Origin: Collinsella sp. OM04-5 | Lineage (GTDB): Bacteria > Actinomycetota > Coriobacteriia > Coriobacteriales > Coriobacteriaceae | Length of the DNA stretch: 64,000 bases | Direction: 5' to 3' | Assembly (NCBI RefSeq): GCF_003439125.1 | Contig: NZ_QSUU01000014.1 | Coordinates: 1 to 64,000 of the forward strand | Shown: piece after piece, positions 1 through 10,160 of the stretch | Position numbering within the stretch: position 1 is the first letter of the stretch | How the letters are laid out: every line of letters begins with the position of its first letter | The notes under the pieces: generated by a model | The model's database searches: none | What the model was told of the DNA's origin: nothing | The model's input: the letters and a program-made list of their open reading frames with translations, nothing else | Made by a program: the position numbers and the translations under genes

Positions 1-36
1 GCGCAAAATGGATTCTAAAAAACACCTTGCCAAATA

Positions 37-112
37 GGAGCGTCAGGACGCAAAGAGGCTCCGCAGCGCGAAGCGCGATGCGGAGCCTCTTTGCATGTCC
101 GAGGACGTTCCG
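37..112. repeat. extended hairpin downstream of groEL
   Basis: A 15-nt perfect stem (50-64 with 80-94) closes on a loop that itself folds through GCGCGAAGCGC. Weaker outer pairing joins the GGAGCGTC near 38 to the GACGTTCC near 104. It lies 60-130 bases past the groEL stop and could end that transcript, but there is no run of U after the stem, so a factor-independent terminator is not certain. It resembles the other nested hairpins in this window. Confidence 0.55.
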
Positions 113-170
113 GAGGGAAGCCCCCGTCACGCCCCCGGATTCCCGGTGGGAGTTCTAGACCTTGTCGGCC

Positions 171-1886
<1,716 letters not shown>

Positions 1887-1904
1887 TCAGAGATTCTGAC
1901 GAGA

Positions 1905-2198
1905 CTAGGCCTCGACGACGGCGTAGATGTCGTCGGCGCGCATGAGCAGATACTTCTCGCCGTCGACCTTGACCTCGTTGCCACCGAACTTGCCGTAGAT
2001 GACAACGTCGCCAACCTTGACGTCCATGGGGATGCGCTCACCCTTGTCGTTGACCTTGCCGGCGCCCACGGCAACGATGGTGCCGCGCTGCGGCTTCTCC
2101 TGAGCGTTGCTGGCGATGTACAGACCAGAAGCGGTCTTCTGCTCGGCCTCGTCGGGCTTGACCAGGACGCGATCTGCAAGCGGCTTCAAAGACGACAT
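1905..2198 (-). CDS. groES: co-chaperonin GroES (10 kDa)
   Basis: This is the heptameric lid of the GroEL chamber. The 97-residue protein begins MSSLKPLADRVLVKP and holds the mobile-loop region, a GTIVAVGAGK stretch and the C-terminal DIYAVVEA. A longer frame opens 11 codons upstream, but the start at 2198 is chosen because AAGGAGGAAAC precedes it and the family begins here. It is the first gene of the groES-groEL operon. Upstream lies a very large inverted repeat, so the promoter must be either in the 130 bases between them or beyond the hairpin. Confidence 0.97.
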   Translation of the reverse strand: MSSLKPLADRVLVKPDEAEQKTASGLYIASNAQEKPQRGTIVAVGAGKVNDKGERIPMDVKVGDVVIYGKFGGNEVKVDGEKYLLMRADDIYAVVEA

Positions 2199-2334
2199 GC
2201 TTGTTTCCTCCTTTGTGGGCCGCGCGGTCATGCCGCGCGGGTTAACCCTTTTTGTTTGCGTACGCGTTGAATGGTACCCACGAATGGCGGGTTATACAAC
2301 ACGGAGTCAAAAAATCTTATTTTTTGGCACTTAG

Positions 2335-2546
2335 ATTTTCTGAATGCCGGGGGATAACTTAGCGATGCCTCCCGTGTGGCTCCGGAGGGGCGGGGCATAA
2401 GGTTTCCTGCTCGGGCAGTCCTGCTCGCACGAAGGCCACATTAAGTGGCCTTCGGCTCGTGCGGAACTCGCGATAAACCTTATGCCCCGCCCCTCCGGAG
2501 CCACACGGGAGGCAGGTTAACTAATTCGGGCCCGGCATTCAGAAAA
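2335..2546. repeat. large nested inverted repeat upstream of groES
   Basis: The element has three nested tiers. A 39-nt arm at 2367-2405 is the exact reverse complement of 2475-2513. The outer arms (TTTTCTGAATGCCGGG at 2335-2350 and its complement at 2531-2546) match as well. The centre holds a further stem made by GAAGGCCAC and GTGGCCTTC around 2436-2455. The whole could fold as a roughly 210-nt rod. It contains no plausible gene. Whether it is transcribed is not known. Confidence 0.85.
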
Positions 2547-2623
2547 GTCAGTGCAGCAAAATGGCGATGCGGATAGGAATGTGGGCATGGTCTTCGCTGC
2601 GCGCACGGGTCCCCTGGGGAGCA

Positions 2624-2861
2624 CCGTGCATTTTTGGGAGTATTCAGCAAGCCAGGACGGCTGCATACGCGCCGGACATACCTTATTGGTCCCAAGAACG
2701 CCTTCAGCGGGCGGTTTTGGTCGGTGGGCAGACCCCGTTGGGACAAATGGGCGTACTTCGCGCCGTACCGGAGCCCAAAATGACGTCAATCTCCGTAACG
2801 TTACTCAGCCGCAGCGGCACCGGCAGAGCTCGCGGTGCTGAATACTCCGTTTTTTGCACGG
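2624..2861. repeat. second large inverted repeat in the gene-free stretch
   Basis: The left arm at 2624-2649 reads CCGTGCA, six T/G bases, then GGAGTATTCAGCA. The right arm at 2836-2861 is its reverse complement apart from the six central bases. The 186 bases between the arms show only partial internal pairing (GTCCCAA with TTGGGAC). The stretch from 2547 to 3110 has short open frames on both strands, but none has a ribosome-binding site or a familiar sequence, so I treat it as non-coding. Confidence 0.65.
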
Positions 2862-3049
2862 CCCAGGCGGGGGTACATCAGGACCGGAAAGAACATCTCA
2901 GCTTTTTTATGCAATCTGCAACTGGAAGTATGCAAAACACCATGAGGTTTCACTGCTGATGTCCAAATTGAACGCACGGAGCAGCACCTCAACCCCGCGC
3001 CCAAATCCAACAGAGCAGGGGCGCACATGGCGGATCCTCACCGAAACGC

Positions 3050-3097
3050 AAACGCGGCTCGAGCGCCATCCCAAAATAAGCTGCCCGAGCCGCGTTT
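3050..3097 (-). terminator. terminator of the amidohydrolase gene
   Basis: A 12-bp perfect stem (AAACGCGGCTCG with its complement) begins 20 bases past the stop codon. The stem ends in TTT on the minus strand, a short U-run consistent with intrinsic termination. Confidence 0.6.
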
Positions 3098-3116
3098 AAC
3101 GGTAAGACATGAATAC

Positions 3117-4766
3117 TTAGCGCTCGTAGATCAGGTTGCCGGCTAGGTAGGTGGCTTGGACTTTGGTGGCTTGGAGTTCTTGGGGGTCGATGGTGAGTGG
3201 GTTTTGGTCCAAGACTACCAGGTCGGCGTATTTACCGGGTTCCAGGCTGCCGAGGTTTTGCTCGTCGCCCGCTGCATAGGCGCTGCCCAGAGTGTAGTTG
3301 CGCAGAGCCGTTGCCGCATCGATGCGCTCGCTCGGCAACCAGCCGCCCTCGGGCCAGTGGCTTTTGGGGTCCTGGCGCGTGATGGCCGTGTAGAGCACGT
3401 TCATGCTGGTAACGGGCGTGATAGGGCTGTCAGTTCCGAAGGCTTGGCGGATGCCGCGCTGCTTATAGGTTGCGAACGGCCACATGATTCGGCTTCGCTC
3501 CAGGCCAAAGTCGCGCTCTGGGCCACCCGGATCGAGCGTGATGTGGCAGGGCTGGCTCGAGGCGACCACGTTGAGCTTGCGCAGGCGATCGATGTCCTGG
3601 GGCAGGAGGTTCTCCAGATGCTCGAGTGTGTTATGGCCGTGCTGGGGCAGGCCGTAGAGCTCTGCCGCCTCCTCAAAGATATCGAGCGCAGCATGGATGG
3701 CACCGTCGCCGATGACGTGGATACGCACAGTGTGGCCGCGCTCCGCGGCCGCCAGAACCAGCTTACGCATGCGCTCGGCAGGAACTGTCAGACGGCCCTG
3801 GTCGCCCGGGAAGCGCGGATTGGTATAGGGCTCGGTGAGATATGCCGTGTGTTCGCTCGACACGCCGTCGAAGAACTGCTTAAAGCCTGGCGCCGAGAGC
3901 AGCGCGTTGTTCGCGTAGCGGGTCTGTAGCTCTTCCAAGCGCGATTGGTCATCCAGCAGCGTGGGAAACAAATGGGCGCGGATGCCCAGCTTGCCGGCTG
4001 CCTGCAGTTTGTCGTAGACATCGTCGCGGATAAAGTCGCAGCCCGGCATGGGCATGAGCGACATATCGCATATCGAGGTGATGCCCTGCTCGGCCATCCG
4101 CCTCATTTGATCGGCGTAAGCGCTTGCGATGCGATCCTCGCCCAGCCACTCAAGGCAGCGCGGTAGCAGCTGCATGGCAGCCGCCTCGTGAGCAATGCCC
4201 GTGAGCTCGCCGCTTGCGTCCTTGTCGTAGCCACCGCCCGCTGGCGGCTCGCTGTCGCGCGTGACGCCGAGCGCCTCGAGTGCGCGGCTGTTGAGCCACA
4301 GCGTATGGCCGTCGCCCGAATACATAACGCAGGGGCGATCGGGGAATGCCGCATCGAGCGACGCCTTGGTAGGATGCTCGGGCGGGTCCCAACGGTAGTC
4401 GCGCCAGCCCTGCGTCACAACCCAAGCGTCATCGGGCAGGTCCTGGGAAAACTCGAGCGCGTGTTGCACCAGCGCCGCCTCGGACGTGCCCATATCCATG
4501 AGCATGTACGGCGAGGAGCCGACCGAGGTATGGAAGAAGTGCAGATGAGCGTCATGGAAACCTGGGCAGACAAACTGCTCGCCGTAGTCGATAACCGGCG
4601 TGGCGGCAGGCGCGGCGGCAATCACGTCATCGGGCGCACCGACTGCGACGATACGGTCGCCTGCGATGGCAATCGCCAGCTCGCGGGCGGTATCGATGCC
4701 GTCTTGCGCGGTAAAGACGTTCTTGGAGCGGATAATCCGATCGATATGTTGCATGGGCATCCCCAT
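3117..4766 (-). CDS. amidohydrolase family 3 (YtcJ-like) metal-dependent hydrolase
   Basis: This is a predicted cytoplasmic metal-dependent hydrolase of about 549 residues, the usual length for the YtcJ-like amidohydrolase_3 family. The metal-binding HxH lies in CPGFHDAHLHF. A later IHVIGDGA segment and FGTDSPI supply the other barrel ligands, and the C-terminal composite domain ends in the typical GKYADLVVLDQNP. The open frame runs far upstream to 5981, but that part is only the mirror of the divergent peptidase gene. The start is placed at the MGMPMQH cluster (4766; 4760 and 4754 are also possible). The substrate cannot be told from sequence. It is transcribed divergently from an M20 hydrolase. 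Confidence 0.88.
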   Translation of the reverse strand: MGMPMQHIDRIIRSKNVFTAQDGIDTARELAIAIAGDRIVAVGAPDDVIAAAPAATPVIDYGEQFVCPGFHDAHLHFFHTSVGSSPYMLMDMGTSEAALVQHALEFSQDLPDDAWVVTQGWRDYRWDPPEHPTKASLDAAFPDRPCVMYSGDGHTLWLNSRALEALGVTRDSEPPAGGGYDKDASGELTGIAHEAAAMQLLPRCLEWLGEDRIASAYADQMRRMAEQGITSICDMSLMPMPGCDFIRDDVYDKLQAAGKLGIRAHLFPTLLDDQSRLEELQTRYANNALLSAPGFKQFFDGVSSEHTAYLTEPYTNPRFPGDQGRLTVPAERMRKLVLAAAERGHTVRIHVIGDGAIHAALDIFEEAAELYGLPQHGHNTLEHLENLLPQDIDRLRKLNVVASSQPCHITLDPGGPERDFGLERSRIMWPFATYKQRGIRQAFGTDSPITPVTSMNVLYTAITRQDPKSHWPEGGWLPSERIDAATALRNYTLGSAYAAGDEQNLGSLEPGKYADLVVLDQNPLTIDPQELQATKVQATYLAGNLIYER

Positions 4767-4922
4767 CTCTGGCAGGAAATTCAACACCCCCGAGTGTACT
4801 CCCCCGCCCTTGTAACAAAACCCCAAGCGGCAAACGGCAACTTTACCAGCCCTAGCGGCAGGTGGCATACTGGAGAGAGCCTGTACGATTTTGCGATCAA
4901 CCCAGCAAGGAGCAAATCGACC

Positions 4923-6386
4923 ATGACGAAGACCAAGGCACAGCAGATTATGGCGGCGACCGAGGCTCGCGCGGCTGACGACGTCACCGCAGCCATCAAA
5001 GATATCGCTACCGAGTTTGAACCCTATATCATCAAGCAGCGCCGGCACTTCCATAAGCACCCGGAGCTGAGCCTTGCCGAGGAGCGCACGACCTCCGACA
5101 TCGCCAACCAGCTCGACGCCATGAATATCCCCTACGAGCGTCCGCTCAAGACCGGCTTGGTGGCAACGCTTCGCGGTACCGCGTCGGATGCCTATCGCGA
5201 GGACGGCACGCCACGCCGCCGCATCCTGCTGCGCGCCGACATCGACGCCCTGCCCGTCACCGAGCAGACCGGCGAGGAGTTTGCCAGCGTCAACGAGGGC
5301 TGCATGCACGCCTGCGGCCACGACTGCCACATCGCCATGATGCTCGGCACGCTGCAAATCCTGCGCCATATGACCGACGACATCCACGGCGAGATCCGCA
5401 TCGTCTTCCAGCCCAGCGAGGAAAACGGCCAGGGCGCCAAGCTCATGATCGGCACGGGCGTGCTCGACGGCGTCGATGGCGCCTACGCCGCGCACATCTG
5501 GAGTGAGGTCGACGCCGGCACCGTGAGCTGCGAGCCCGGACCGCGCATGGCCAATACCGACTGGTTCCGCATCGACGTCCGCGGCACCTCGTGCCACGGC
5601 GCCATGCCCCAGCGCGGTCACGACGCCGTTATGGTTGCCGCCGAGATCGTCAACGCTCTGCAGACCATCGTTTCGCGCGAGATCAGTCCCTACGAGCCGA
5701 CCGTCATTACCGTCGGCGAGCTGCACGGCGGCACCGCGCGCAACGTTATCGCCGGCACGGCCTACCTCGCCGGCACGGTGCGCACCTACGGAGATTCGAC
5801 CCACGAGGAAATGCCGGAGCTCATGCGCCGCATCGTGGAGCATACCGCGGCCGCCTTGGGCGCCGAGGCAGAGCTCACCGACTACACCATCGCCAATTAC
5901 AAGGTCGAAAACGATGCCGCCTCGAGCGAGCGCTGCCGCCAGGCAGTAATCAAATGCCTGGGCCCCACCGGCCAAGGCCATTATCGCGGCACACTCTCGG
6001 GTGAGGATTTTTCAGAGTACCTGCGCCGCGTACCGGGCGTGCTCGCCTTTGTTGGCACGCGCAACCCCCAGATTGGCGCCACGTACGCCCAACATTCTTG
6101 CTTCTACAAGATTGACGAGTCGGTACTGGCCAAGGGCTCCATGGTGGCCGCCCAATATGCCATCGACTTTTTGGCCGAGCCCACACAAGAAGAGCTCGAC
6201 GGCCCCACGATTGCCGCGGTCGCCGAGACCAATCCCGACCTGGCAGCCAAACTGCGCTCTGCCAAGGCCACGGCCGCCGAGGCCCGCGACGCCATGCACG
6301 ATGCCCGCACGGCGCGCCATGCCGCCATCAAGGGCATCCATGATGCACGTGCCGCCGCTCGCCGCGAGGAGAAGCACGACGAGTAG
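4923..6386 (+). CDS. M20 family amidohydrolase/peptidase
   Basis: This is a zinc-type amidohydrolase of the M20 (aminobenzoyl-glutamate/IAA-amino-acid hydrolase) group, likely cleaving N-acyl or amino-acyl amides in the cytoplasm. Metal ligands are seen in RADIDALP, in HACGHDCH and in FQPSEENGQGA, with a C-terminal AQHSCFYKIDE. The start at 4923 follows AAGGAG. The protein is 487 residues, roughly 80 more than usual. The extra is a C-terminal Ala/Arg-rich segment predicted to be helical or coiled coil, which is not part of the catalytic fold. Confidence 0.9.
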   Translation: MTKTKAQQIMAATEARAADDVTAAIKDIATEFEPYIIKQRRHFHKHPELSLAEERTTSDIANQLDAMNIPYERPLKTGLVATLRGTASDAYREDGTPRRRILLRADIDALPVTEQTGEEFASVNEGCMHACGHDCHIAMMLGTLQILRHMTDDIHGEIRIVFQPSEENGQGAKLMIGTGVLDGVDGAYAAHIWSEVDAGTVSCEPGPRMANTDWFRIDVRGTSCHGAMPQRGHDAVMVAAEIVNALQTIVSREISPYEPTVITVGELHGGTARNVIAGTAYLAGTVRTYGDSTHEEMPELMRRIVEHTAAALGAEAELTDYTIANYKVENDAASSERCRQAVIKCLGPTGQGHYRGTLSGEDFSEYLRRVPGVLAFVGTRNPQIGATYAQHSCFYKIDESVLAKGSMVAAQYAIDFLAEPTQEELDGPTIAAVAETNPDLAAKLRSAKATAAEARDAMHDARTARHAAIKGIHDARAAARREEKHDE

Positions 6387-6430
6387 TCGATCCACGACCA
6401 TCTCGCAGTCATAGCCGCATCGCGATATCA

Positions 6431-6472
6431 AAGCGGGGGCGGACGCTTCGGCACGTCCGTCCCCGCTTATTT
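6431..6472. terminator. bidirectional terminator between convergent genes
   Basis: AAGCGGGGGCGGACG pairs with CGTCCGTCCCCGCTT around a short CTTCGGCA loop, followed by ATTT on the plus strand. It sits 45 bases after the M20 gene and 55 bases past the end of the convergent zinc-ribbon gene. Confidence 0.75.
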
Positions 6473-6526
6473 GTCAAGCGCTATTTCTACCGTTTCTACC
6501 CCGTCCCCAAATGGCAGGTGGCAGGG

Positions 6527-7843
6527 TTACTCGTCCTGCGGGTCCTCGTCGGAGCTTGGCGCAGGCTCGGGCTCAGGCACGGGCTCAGGCGCAGGCTCGG
6601 GCTCCGGTTCCGGCATGGGCGCGGGCTCGGGCTCAGGCACGGGCTCAGGTTCAGGCTCAGGCACGGGCTCGGGCGCGGGCTCGGGCTCGGGCTCGGGCGC
6701 AGGCGCCGCAGCGGAATCGGATACGGGCGCTGCGTCGGTGCTAAAACCAGCCGGAGCAGACTTCTTCTCAAACGGCAGCACAAAGGTCAGGACGTCATCC
6801 TTATCCTCATCAGCCCATTCAGCTGCATAACGCGCTACCCAATAGCCAACGGCACGATGCTTGAGCATCTTGCCAAAGACCGTAAGGAATACCGTGACAA
6901 ACGCCGTCAGCACCAAGAACAATACGAGCGTGATGCCACCGCCGGTAACAAGCGCCTCAATAGCCGAAGGACGGTAGTAGTAGTTATACATACCGACAGA
7001 GGCAATGGCGCCGAAGACGAGCGTCAGGATCCATGTGACAACGTTGGCGACCAGACCCGTCAAAAACTCGGGAAGGAACGAAGCGCAGAACAGCTTGGTC
7101 TTGTTGTGCTTAAACGCCGCCCAGACCTTGTCGAGCGAAAACGCGCTCTCGACACGACCGGTCACCGCAAAGTGCATCACGGCAATGTCGGCGAACATCT
7201 TAAAGAAGACCCCCAAGACCGCCGTGGCAATCATAGCCAGGACAAGCAGGCCAAGCGAGCCAAACAGCGCTGCCTCGAGTGCATAGGAGCCGTAATACGA
7301 ATACGAGCCCGCGGCGCCAATTACCACGCTCTCCACCAGCGAAAGCACTACACCGATAACGGGAATGGCAGCGATAACCTCGAGCACGACCGAGATAACG
7401 CTCGAAAAGACTCCGAGGCCAAACGACGTGGAACGCATGAGTGGACGATCCATACCGCCATCAACCTTGAGCGACAGATCGCGACCCCACTCAATACCAA
7501 AGCCGGAACCACACACGCTCGCAATGCAAGCTGCCAAAAAGCCGATGGCAGCTGCAATGCCGCCAATAACGGGAATAAACAGCACGAGTACCGACACAAC
7601 ACAAATCAGCGCCGGTAAAAAGGCAATCTGGCACACGCGCTGCAGCACGCCCGGAGTCTTGGTCATATCCTCAAACGCCTGAGCCACACAGCCCTTGGAC
7701 GCATTCGCCACGGGCGGTTGCGGAACAAACTGCTGGGGCTGACCCTGAGGGGCAGAGGCTGCGGCACCGGCATTGGGGGCACCACACGCACCACAGAACT
7801 TATCGTTGTCGCCCATGGGGGCACCACACTGCGAACAGAACAT
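6527..7843 (-). CDS. zinc-ribbon polytopic membrane protein (DUF4013-like)
   Basis: The 438-residue protein begins with a zinc ribbon (MFCSQCG then FCGACG, two CxxC pairs about 14 residues apart). A proline/glutamine-rich linker follows, then five to six hydrophobic segments that resemble DUF4013, and a long C-terminal tail of Pro-Glu repeats (PEPEPEPAPEPVPEPE and so on). The start at 7843 has GAAGGG nine bases upstream; an upstream ATG at 7852 is too close to that site. Function is not known. The tail probably lies on the cytoplasmic side or reaches into the wall, depending on topology, which I cannot fix. Confidence 0.8.
   Translation of the reverse strand: MFCSQCGAPMGDNDKFCGACGAPNAGAAASAPQGQPQQFVPQPPVANASKGCVAQAFEDMTKTPGVLQRVCQIAFLPALICVVSVLVLFIPVIGGIAAAIGFLAACIASVCGSGFGIEWGRDLSLKVDGGMDRPLMRSTSFGLGVFSSVISVVLEVIAAIPVIGVVLSLVESVVIGAAGSYSYYGSYALEAALFGSLGLLVLAMIATAVLGVFFKMFADIAVMHFAVTGRVESAFSLDKVWAAFKHNKTKLFCASFLPEFLTGLVANVVTWILTLVFGAIASVGMYNYYYRPSAIEALVTGGGITLVLFLVLTAFVTVFLTVFGKMLKHRAVGYWVARYAAEWADEDKDDVLTFVLPFEKKSAPAGFSTDAAPVSDSAAAPAPEPEPEPAPEPVPEPEPEPVPEPEPAPMPEPEPEPAPEPVPEPEPAPSSDEDPQDE
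6551..6707 (-). repeat. GC-rich hexamer repeats coding a Pro-Glu tail
   Basis: Degenerate tandem copies of CGGGCTC/CAGGCTC-type hexamers encode about 25 Pro-Glu or Pro-Ala steps at the end of the zinc-ribbon membrane protein. Such a tract is prone to in-frame length change. Confidence 0.75.
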
Positions 7844-7993
7844 CGAGATCATCCCTTCGTATCTTGAGCGAATCATCTGGATCGCAAACGATGTCTTTAG
7901 CATCATTATCACCCAATGTGGGGACAAATACTCCAACATGACGCATTTGCAATGCGCAGGGCGCTATTCGATTGTTTGATGAGCTCGACCGCG

Positions 7994-9016
7994 TTAGTTC
8001 GTTCCGCGGAAACCCTTGCCGACGATCTCGGAGCTGTCGACAATCGTGATAAAGGCACCCGGATCGACTTCGCGCGCATAGCGGCGCAGCTGCACGGCCT
8101 CGCGACGGCTTAGCACGCTCATGATCACCGTCACGCACTTGCCCGAGAAAGCACCGTAGCCGCGGCTGATAGTCGCCGTACGGTTGAGATGCTTGACGAT
8201 AAACTCCTCGACCTTAAGGGGCTCGGAACAAATGACCGTGCAGACTTTGCGCAGGTGAATGCTCTCGATGGCCTTGTCGACCACAAGCGTCTTGGCAAAC
8301 AGGCCGAGCACGCAGTACAGACCGACGCGCGGACCGTACAAGAAGGCCGCGATGGTCACGATGCCGATATCGACCAACAGCAGCGCACGGCCGATCTCAA
8401 GCGTGGTGCGGCGTTTGAGAATCATGGCGAGGATGTCCGTGCCGCCCGTCGAGGCACCAATATCAAAGACGATGGCGCTGCCGAGCGCCGGCAGAATCAC
8501 GGCAAAGCACAGGTCGAGCCACATATCGCCCGTCATCGAGACATCGGTCGGAATAAAGAGCTCAAACAGCGAAACATAGGCGGACAGCGCAAACGAGGCA
8601 AAGACACTCCACAGGATTGCCTTGCGCTCCAAAAAGATAAAGCCCAGAACGACCAGGACCGCATTGATAATCCACATAAAGACGCCGACGGGCAGGGTCG
8701 GGAACAGCGTGGACAGAATGACCGACACGCCCGAGGTGCCGCCAAAAGCAAAGTGATTAGGGGTTTTAAACGCGACGATGGCAAAGGCCGTGAGGATCAG
8801 GCCCAAATTGAGCTCGGCAAAAAAGCGCGGAAAGCCCGGCTCCTGGCTGCGCTTGCGACCAGCGCGCTCGCCCCGCTCGATAACATCGCGATCGACCACG
8901 CGTTCCATCGGCACTACGGGAGGACGATGCACCTCCTCGGCAGCACGCGACGCCGCCTCTGCCGCAGCGGCCTCAATTGCCCATGCCTTGCTTTCTGTTT
9001 CGTGCTCGTCGGCCAT
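7994..9016 (-). CDS. YitT family membrane protein with DUF2179
   Basis: The protein has 340 residues. An N-terminal charged region of about 70 residues (Ala/Glu-rich, unusually long for the family) precedes five predicted membrane spans. The family signature is seen in FGGTSGVSVIL and ASTGGTDILA. The C-terminal soluble DUF2179 domain covers roughly residues 260-335 (TATISRGYGAFSGK). YitT proteins are widespread inner-membrane proteins of unproven transport role. The start at 9016 follows GAGGGG. It is not in an obvious operon with its neighbours. Confidence 0.9.
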   Translation of the reverse strand: MADEHETESKAWAIEAAAAEAASRAAEEVHRPPVVPMERVVDRDVIERGERAGRKRSQEPGFPRFFAELNLGLILTAFAIVAFKTPNHFAFGGTSGVSVILSTLFPTLPVGVFMWIINAVLVVLGFIFLERKAILWSVFASFALSAYVSLFELFIPTDVSMTGDMWLDLCFAVILPALGSAIVFDIGASTGGTDILAMILKRRTTLEIGRALLLVDIGIVTIAAFLYGPRVGLYCVLGLFAKTLVVDKAIESIHLRKVCTVICSEPLKVEEFIVKHLNRTATISRGYGAFSGKCVTVIMSVLSRREAVQLRRYAREVDPGAFITIVDSSEIVGKGFRGTN

Positions 9017-9128
9017 TACGGCAACCCCTCGTTAACAATTTGGAAACAATGCGCCCATTAGAGTAACGCGGAACGTGGGGATTGCAACCCTTAGTTAGAC
9101 GAGCGGTATGACTATATCGGGAGCGTAC

Positions 9129-9170
9129 AAAAACGGCCGGCCACGCTTTTGCTTGCGCGGTCGGCCGTTT
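9129..9170 (-). terminator. terminator of the Asp23 operon
   Basis: AAACGGCCGACCGCGC pairs with GCGTGGCCGGCCGTTT on the minus strand and is followed by TTTTT. It lies 50 bases past the asp23-like stop codon. Confidence 0.8.
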
Positions 9171-9180
9171 AATGTTTTCG

Positions 9181-9221
9181 CAGATAAAACCTGCCAAAAC
9201 AAACCTGTCCCTTTTTGGAAG
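9181..9221. repeat. REP-like hairpin, TGTCCC family, copy 1
   Basis: The sequence CAGATAAAACCTGCCAAA then CAAACCTGTCCCTTTTTGG is shared with copies near 14,060, 53,430 and 55,700. In this copy the right arm has decayed (GGAAGGTTA instead of GGCAGGTTT). It ends directly at the stop codon of the asp23-like gene. Confidence 0.75.
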
Positions 9222-9222
9222 G

Positions 9223-9738
9223 TTATTCGTGCTGGCTGGTGCGGTGCTCGTACTCCTCGGGGGTGATGACATCCTCGATGCGCAGGTTGACGCCCGCCAC
9301 CTCAAGGCCAGTCATCGCGGCAAGGCGCTCGGTGACACGTGCCTTAACATCGTCGAAGATCGCGGGCGCATAGGCGCCGTACTCGATGATGACGGAGATG
9401 TTGACGACCACGCGATTATCGTCGGTGACCTCGACCGTCACGCCCTTGGTCAGATTCTCGGCACCAAACTGCTCCTGCACAAAGTGCATGAGGTTACCCT
9501 TCATGCCCAGAACGTGCGGAACCTCGCGGGTGGCCATGGCAACGATCTTCTCGATCACGCCGTTGGAATAGGTCAGCGAGTCCTCGGACTCATCCGCTTC
9601 CTCGTCGTCCTCATCCGTATCGGACTCGGCCTCGACGAGAGCCTCATCCTCGAGCGTCACATCCTCAGCTTCGGCGACGACCGCCTCGTTCTCCTCGAGC
9701 TCGGTATCGGCTACATCGACCTTCGTATTAAAAGCCAT
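9223..9738 (-). CDS. Asp23/Gls24 family envelope stress protein
   Basis: The 171-residue protein has a strongly acidic N-terminal third (many Glu/Asp, about residues 10-55) and then the Asp23/Gls24 core, including YSNGVIEKIVAMATREVP and VEVTDDNRVVVNISVIIEYG. In staphylococci Asp23 coats the inner membrane through its anchor AmaP. The anchor and a DUF2273 protein lie just upstream on the same strand, so the three act together. The acidic extension is longer than in the firmicute proteins. The start follows AAGGAGGAACC. Confidence 0.92.
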   Translation of the reverse strand: MAFNTKVDVADTELEENEAVVAEAEDVTLEDEALVEAESDTDEDDEEADESEDSLTYSNGVIEKIVAMATREVPHVLGMKGNLMHFVQEQFGAENLTKGVTVEVTDDNRVVVNISVIIEYGAYAPAIFDDVKARVTERLAAMTGLEVAGVNLRIEDVITPEEYEHRTSQHE

Positions 9739-9782
9739 GGTTCCTCCTTATGCCCGCCGCGGATGCGACAGTCGAATACATA

Positions 9783-10160
9783 TTAGCGGCCGCTAAACAG
9801 ACGGCCGAAGAAGTTCACGATCCCGTTCTCGCCGTCGCGAATTTGGCCGATCACAGCGCCGATCAGCACGAAGAATGCAATGACGAGCGTGTCCCACAGG
9901 CCCAACGTGAGCACCAACACGGCGAGGATAAAGCCGGCGACGGCGCCGAGCGTGGTGTTGGGATGACGCACAGCATAGCTCCAGACGGCAGCGCCCGTAC
10001 CCTTGATGAGACCCATAGCCTCGTCAAAATCCGCGGCTGCCGCGTCTTGTAACTCGGTTGCCTCTGCTTTGGAATCAACAGGTTCGCTCGCCGACGTGGC
10101 GCTCTGGTCAATCGTCAGGCGCGGCGTACGAGCGGTCTTATCTTGATTGGTATCACTCAC
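9783..10160 (-). CDS. DUF2273 small membrane protein
   Basis: This 125-residue protein begins at a GTG that overlaps the stop of the amaP-like gene by eight bases (GTGAGTGA), with GGAGG placed just upstream. The N-terminal half is polar. The C-terminal half holds two close membrane spans (TLGAVAGFILAVLVLTLGLW and VIAFFVLIGAVIGQIRDG), the DUF2273 pattern. It is the usual companion of amaP and asp23 genes. Its own role is not established. Confidence 0.85.
   Translation of the reverse strand: MSDTNQDKTARTPRLTIDQSATSASEPVDSKAEATELQDAAAADFDEAMGLIKGTGAAVWSYAVRHPNTTLGAVAGFILAVLVLTLGLWDTLVIAFFVLIGAVIGQIRDGENGIVNFFGRLFSGR

Noticed and set aside
2199-2400. CIRCE or HAIR heat-shock operator upstream of groES
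   Set aside because: No TTAGCACTC-N9-GAGTGCTAA or CTTGAGT-N7-ACTCAAG pattern is present; GGCACTTAG near 2326 is a half-match only.
2551-2959. Short overlapping frames of 88-132 codons on both strands
   Set aside because: No ribosome-binding site, no recognisable protein, and the region is spanned by an inverted repeat.
6551-6707. CRISPR or minisatellite outside genes
   Set aside because: The hexamer repeats are in frame and code the Pro-Glu tail of a real protein.
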